NCBI GenBank assembly: GCA_013141385.1
Contig: JABFRB010000004.1
Location: forward strand, 34,376-98,375
DNA length: 64,000 nt
Origin: Bacteroidales bacterium
GTDB lineage: Bacteria > Bacteroidota > Bacteroidia > Bacteroidales > Tenuifilaceae
Reading direction: 5' to 3'
Made by a program: the position numbers and the translations under genes. The notes under the pieces were generated by a model, which made no database searches, had not been told where the DNA came from, and saw only the letters and a list, made by a program, of their open reading frames with translations. Shown here in pieces: positions 43,801 through 49,800 of the stretch. Numbering within the stretch: position 1 is the first letter of the stretch; every line of letters starts with the position of its first letter.

Positions 43801-46800
43801 TAAGTGCATCTACCTCCACAGGATCTCCAAGTTTTGTACCTGTGCCATGCGCAACAAGATGGGTGATGTCAAAAGCATTAATTCCAAAACGAGAGTAAAT
43901 ATTCTCTATTAATTCTGCCTGTCTTTTCCCGCTAGGAGCTGTAACACTAGTTGTCTTCCCATCGAAATTAATGCCGCTAGCTATGATTGTACCATAAATA
44001 GAATCCCCAGCCGTAATTGCAGCCGAAAGCGGTTTGAGCATTAGTACCACTACGGCTTCTCCCACTCCTATGCCATTAGCTTTATTCGAAAAACTATAAC
44101 ATTGTCCATCTTCAGAGAGCATTCCTGCTTCACTCATCATAATATAATCTGATGGTGAAAGTGTAAGCGAGATACCTGCCACTAGAGCCCCTTTACATTC
44201 CCCTTGCTGTAAACTCGACACAGCCTGATGAAGAGCAACCAATCCTGATGAACAAGCTGTATTGGTAGCAATTGTTGGACCACTTAAATCTAGAAAATAG
44301 GAGAGTCGTGAAGAGATCATTGCACTACCACTTGTTGTCACTCCATTTTTCTCCGAGATCAAATGATAATGACTCTCCTCCATTCCTACAAAAACACCTA
44401 TATTTTCTCCACAAAGTGATTGCGGAGATATCCCTGCATCTTCTATTGCTTTATAAGCCTCCATCAACAATAAGCGCTCTCCGGGATCCATCTCCATAGC
44501 TTCGCGTGGCGAAATTCCAAAAAACATAGGGTCAAACTCATCTACACCATCAATAACGCCTCCTTTATTGGTGGTGATTTTATTGCGACTATCTCCAACT
44601 ACAGTAAAATAATCCCTCCAATCCCAGCGTGTAGCTGGAATTTCTGCAATGGCATTTCTACCTTCCGCAAGCAAAGTCCACAACTCTTCAACAGTCCTTG
44701 CTTGAGGGAAACAACCAGACATTCCTATAATGGCAATTGGCTCAAAGTGCGAATTACTTCCTACATTGTTCAATTCTGAACTTTTATCATTCACATCTAC
44801 CTTAGATTGAATATGGAAAGAGTTTACATTTAGAGTGTTACTCAAAATATTCGAATCAGAAATATCGGTCTGAAGATGTTTGTAAAAATTTTGCAATTGG
44901 GCAAAGTGTTCCGTTATGTAATAATGAACCAGATGTTTAATTGTTGTCCTTTTAAAAAATAATGCGGGGGTTACATGTATTCCAAAATTAGCAGTCAAAA
45001 GTTTGGCAAACTCACCTAATCGGATTGAATCAAAACCAAAATCCATTAAACTCGTTAATTCATCAATTTTGGCAGGTGATAATTTTAAACATGCAGAAAT
45101 CAATTGTTTTATATCTCGCAAGAGGCATTCTTCTAAGGAAAAACCCTGATAGGAGAAACGTTCTTTAGGTACTTCAAACTTAAGAACAGGCATGGTGTCA
45201 GAAACTCCAAAGAATAGTTCTGAGCGATAAAATTGCTTTAAAATAGAATTAACTCGATCAACATTTCCAGTCATAACAAGTGTCTGCTGATGATCTGCCT
45301 GCAAAAGATATTGCCATATATCTATTCCGTCAGCAGTTGATAAAACACTTTGTCCACTATACTTCAAATTCATTTCAATCTGATCACGACCGCCTAAACT
45401 AATACTACCTTCCTGCCATAGAGGCCAGTTAACAACTATTGTTCTACCCAATTGTTCCTTAGTTTTCTGGCGATAATACCCATGTGCCATTAAAAAACGA
45501 TTTGCAATTGCATAATCGCAACGTCCTAAGTCACCCAACATTGCGGATGTAGAAGAAAAGTAACAAATAAAATCTAAGTTCCTAGCACCAAGTATTTCAT
45601 CTAACAGCATGGTTCCAACGGTTTTGGAACTCAAGACTGCCTCAGTTTCAGTTGGAGATTTTTCGTAAAAAGCCTTTACGGAGTCAACACCCGCAGCGTG
45701 AATAACTCCAGATAAGTCAAGAGGCAACTCTTTACCCAAATCTATCATTGCCATCCTATCACATATATCAACAGAGTGGTATTGCACTTCTCTTGCACCT
45801 ACCTGTCTTAATATCTCCACCAGTTCTTGGATTTCAGGGGACATTGACCGCCTACCCACAAGAATCAATTTTGCTTGATATTTTTCAGCTAGATAATTGG
45901 CGAATTTGAAACCCAGAGCACCACAACCACCTGTAATCAGATAACTACCACTTTGCTTAATAACTGGCTCTTGCTTTGTCTTATTTAAATCAATAGGTTT
46001 TAAGGATAATGTAAATCTTCGACCTTCTTTATACCAAAGAACACCGCTCATTTGGGTTGCATCCAACAATTGTTGAAGCGTAAATTGGGATATATCTGAG
46101 TATAACAATGTGCATTTCACATGAGGCAAAAGTAACCTTAAGGATCTCTCAAATCCAATCCAAGAATAATCCCAGCAGGTGTTTGCAAGAGAAGGATCAT
46201 AATGACCTACCAAAGTAAGATGATAATTAATATTTTGCCATACCCTAACGGTCTTAAACAATTGAAATAGAATTTGAACTCCAACTTCTCCCCTATCTTT
46301 TGCCCATGTATAAACAACTTTCAGTAATGGGTTTCTTCTATCCAAATATTGATGAACCTGATCGAAAACTTTCTCTAAATCAGACAGATCATTAAAACGG
46401 CAATAAAAAGTTCTTTCATCTCTTTTTTCGAAATGATCAGCCTCGATTACTACAAAAGCATTTGCTAAATGTTCCGATTCAGTATCGTTTTCAATTTGCT
46501 TTTGAAATTCTGTATCGATAAAGAGTAGATATTGATCGGATTTATTATCTAGTTTAACTTGTGAAATTGGTTGCGCTTCCCAATATTCTTGAAAAAAAAG
46601 TTCTTTCTGTATTTCTTTAATCAAGATCGCTTGTTCATTAGAGATAACGTGATCTTCTTGCTCATTGCCAAAAGTATCTATCCAATATCTGTCCTTCGCA
46701 AAAGGATATGTGGGTAGACCTATACATTGTGGGTTGTTCTTGTCATCAATGTCATTGTAGAGTCTCTTCCAATCAATATCGACACCGGTCGTCCAGACTA

Positions 46801-49800
46801 TTCCAAGCTGATTCCAGTCCTTTTCGCATATCGCCCGCTCAATTAATTTTTTTCCAGTCTGCCCTTGCAATAAGGACGGAATGTTTGCGTTAGAGGAACT
46901 GATCTGCCCTGACCAGACATTGGGATCATCTTTACCGTTCAACCACAGTTTCAGTTTGCATTGCAAATCATGCCAGTCTTTAACTTTGATTGCCAAACGC
47001 TGCTTCATGGCTGTTCTACCAACCTGCCAACTATAAATCGCATCAATAAAATTAACATCTCCAGCATTCTTTTCTGCCCAATCTATCACCTGCTGAGCAT
47101 AAACTTGTAAGCGTTCACGATCTACCGCCGAAAGAACAAACAAGTAACTATCGCATGACCAAGTATTTATTTCTGAATGTTTATTAATGACATATTCCTG
47201 CACAACAACATGTGCATTTGCTCCACCAGATCCAAAACTGCTCACCCCTGCCACTCGTGGATACTTTGCATCCCAATTCTGATGTCTTTCCTGAATATAA
47301 AAAGGAGTATCCTCTAAAATGATCCTAGGATTTAATTGCGTGAAATTTAAATTTGCAGGCAATTGCCTATATTTCAAACTCAAAATTACTTTGAGTAAAC
47401 CAGTAATCCCAGCGGCTGATTCAAGATGTCCCATATTACTCTTAATGGAACCTATCCCACATTTGGATTGACCCTCTGGTTTCAAATGAGACCATGCAGT
47501 TTTAATACCTTCTACTTCAATTGGATCCCCTAAAGGAGTACCTGTACCATGGGCTTCTATATAAGTAATGTCATTTGCTGATACTCCTGCACTCCTCCAT
47601 GCTGCAACCAACAACTCACCTTGCTTTTGAGGATTAGGAACAGTTAAACCAGCCGCTAATCCTCCATGATTTATTGCACTACCCTTAATCACAGCATAAA
47701 TTTGATTTCGATCCCGAACAGCATCGGATAGCGGCTTGAGTAACAACATTACAGCTCCCTCTGAACGCACATATCCATTTGCCTGAGAATCAAAAACCTT
47801 GCACCTTGCATCTGGAGATAGCATGCCGGCTTTATAATATGCAATGGAAAGTTCAGGATAACATATGAAATTTACTCCGCCTACAAATGCCATTGAACAT
47901 TCGCCTGCACGCAAGGATTGAATAGCCGTATGTAAGGCCACCAGAGAAGATGAGCAAGCAGTATCAATAAGCAAACTTGGACCTGCAAAATCGAAAAAAT
48001 ATGAGATCCTGTTTGCTAAAATGGCAAGTGAGGATCCAATTGCATGATGAGCCTCAGTCTCTAATTTTGCATCTTGAATCAGTCTACCATAGTCGCTATT
48101 GCTAGCTCCAATAAAAACACCAGTACTTGTATTTTTCAAGGCAGATGGTAACAGAGTTGCATTTTCAATGCATGACCAAGTTAATTCAAGCAGAATACGT
48201 TGTTGGGGATCAGTAATTTGCGCTTCAGCAGGAGAAATGCGAAAAAAAGAGGCATCAAAAGTATCCCCATCTTTGATAAAACCGCCCCTATCAATACCTG
48301 ATTTGTCAGCACTCATGGGCCATGCTCCTCTTTCATTGGGATAAGAACTGATAACAGAGCACCCTGAAGCGAGCATCTGCCATAATTGATCCTGTGTTTC
48401 AATACCGCCAGGGAGTCTACAGGAAACCCCGATAATAGCAATATCAGATGAAAGATTTTTTTCAATATTTTCATCAAAAGCAACAACTTGCCTGGGTAGT
48501 TTTTTTTCTGTCTGTTTTATATGATTTCCAGTTATTGTGATTGAACTCGTTGAATGAAGAAGAACTATCAAATAGTCGATCACTTTACGCATACTATTAT
48601 ATTGGAAAAAAAATCCAGGATGCAATTCCCGATTAAATTTTGCTGCAATTTGCTGTTGCAAGACTAGCAAATCAGATGAGTTAAGTCCCATCTCCATAAG
48701 AGGGTGCTCGAGGTCTAATGCTTTTTCAGGCGTATTCAGCAAAATGTTTACAATGCCTTCCAAAAAAAGACGAATGTGCTCTGGATTTATAGGAACTTGC
48801 GAATTATTTTCATCCATTTGTTTTTCGCCTGTATCGCATCTTTGATTCCATCTAACCCTTTGGTAAACATTATATTCTACTAAAACACCATAACCTTGAT
48901 TAGCATTATCACGTGGTCTATAATTGGCCAAAGGTTTGACAATTTTTGCACCGTGCATATAATGAAAGGCTAATATAGGATCCTGCTTGTACCCCTCTTG
49001 TTGAATATATTGCTCAAAAGATTGGTTTCTTTCAACATCATAATTTTTGCACAGAGTCACACCAATAATCTTAGTAATCCCTACCATAAGACTGCATCTC
49101 TGCAACATAAACTCTAGCAATTGGTCGCCATAACCAAAATTCTGAACATTTGGATTGATATTGACTGCCAGCAATTGAATAATAGAGCCTGATGCCTGAT
49201 GCAATTCCTGAATATTTGTAGCATTATATTTTTCTAACGCATCAGTATTAGCAATACGCTGACTGTAGATTACACCCAAAACCCGACCCTCCTTTACCAA
49301 AACAAATTGGCCTTGCGGATATTGTTGCAGGCGCATGCGAATTTGTTGATGGGGGGATCGTAATTGTTTTGGCCAGCAGAGTTCTTCCAACTGATAAAGA
49401 CTTTCCAAATCTTCCATGGCGGCAAAACGGATTATATAATCCCGTTTAGTCAAGTGATGAAGGCTTATTCTGCAAAAATCTGCCATTTTCGGATAACGTT
49501 TCGCAGGATATGAGTTAAACAATCCTGCATTTGCAGCCAGAGTTATAAAAACTTCGGCAGTGATTAAGTATTGGTGTGAAAAATAGTGTATTGTATCGAA
49601 ATAGAAGTTTTCTGATTTGTCTATATTCCTATGAACAATTTGGGCTGGTAAAGCATGCGCCTCTAAAATAAGTAAATCCGATCCAAAGATATTTTGAGCC
49701 CAAGAAGACAAGTGTCTCTTCCAATGACTTAAAACTGTAAAACTACTGAGCAACTGACCATGCTGATCAAGGTAGTAACTGGGATGTTCACCTGCTAGAA

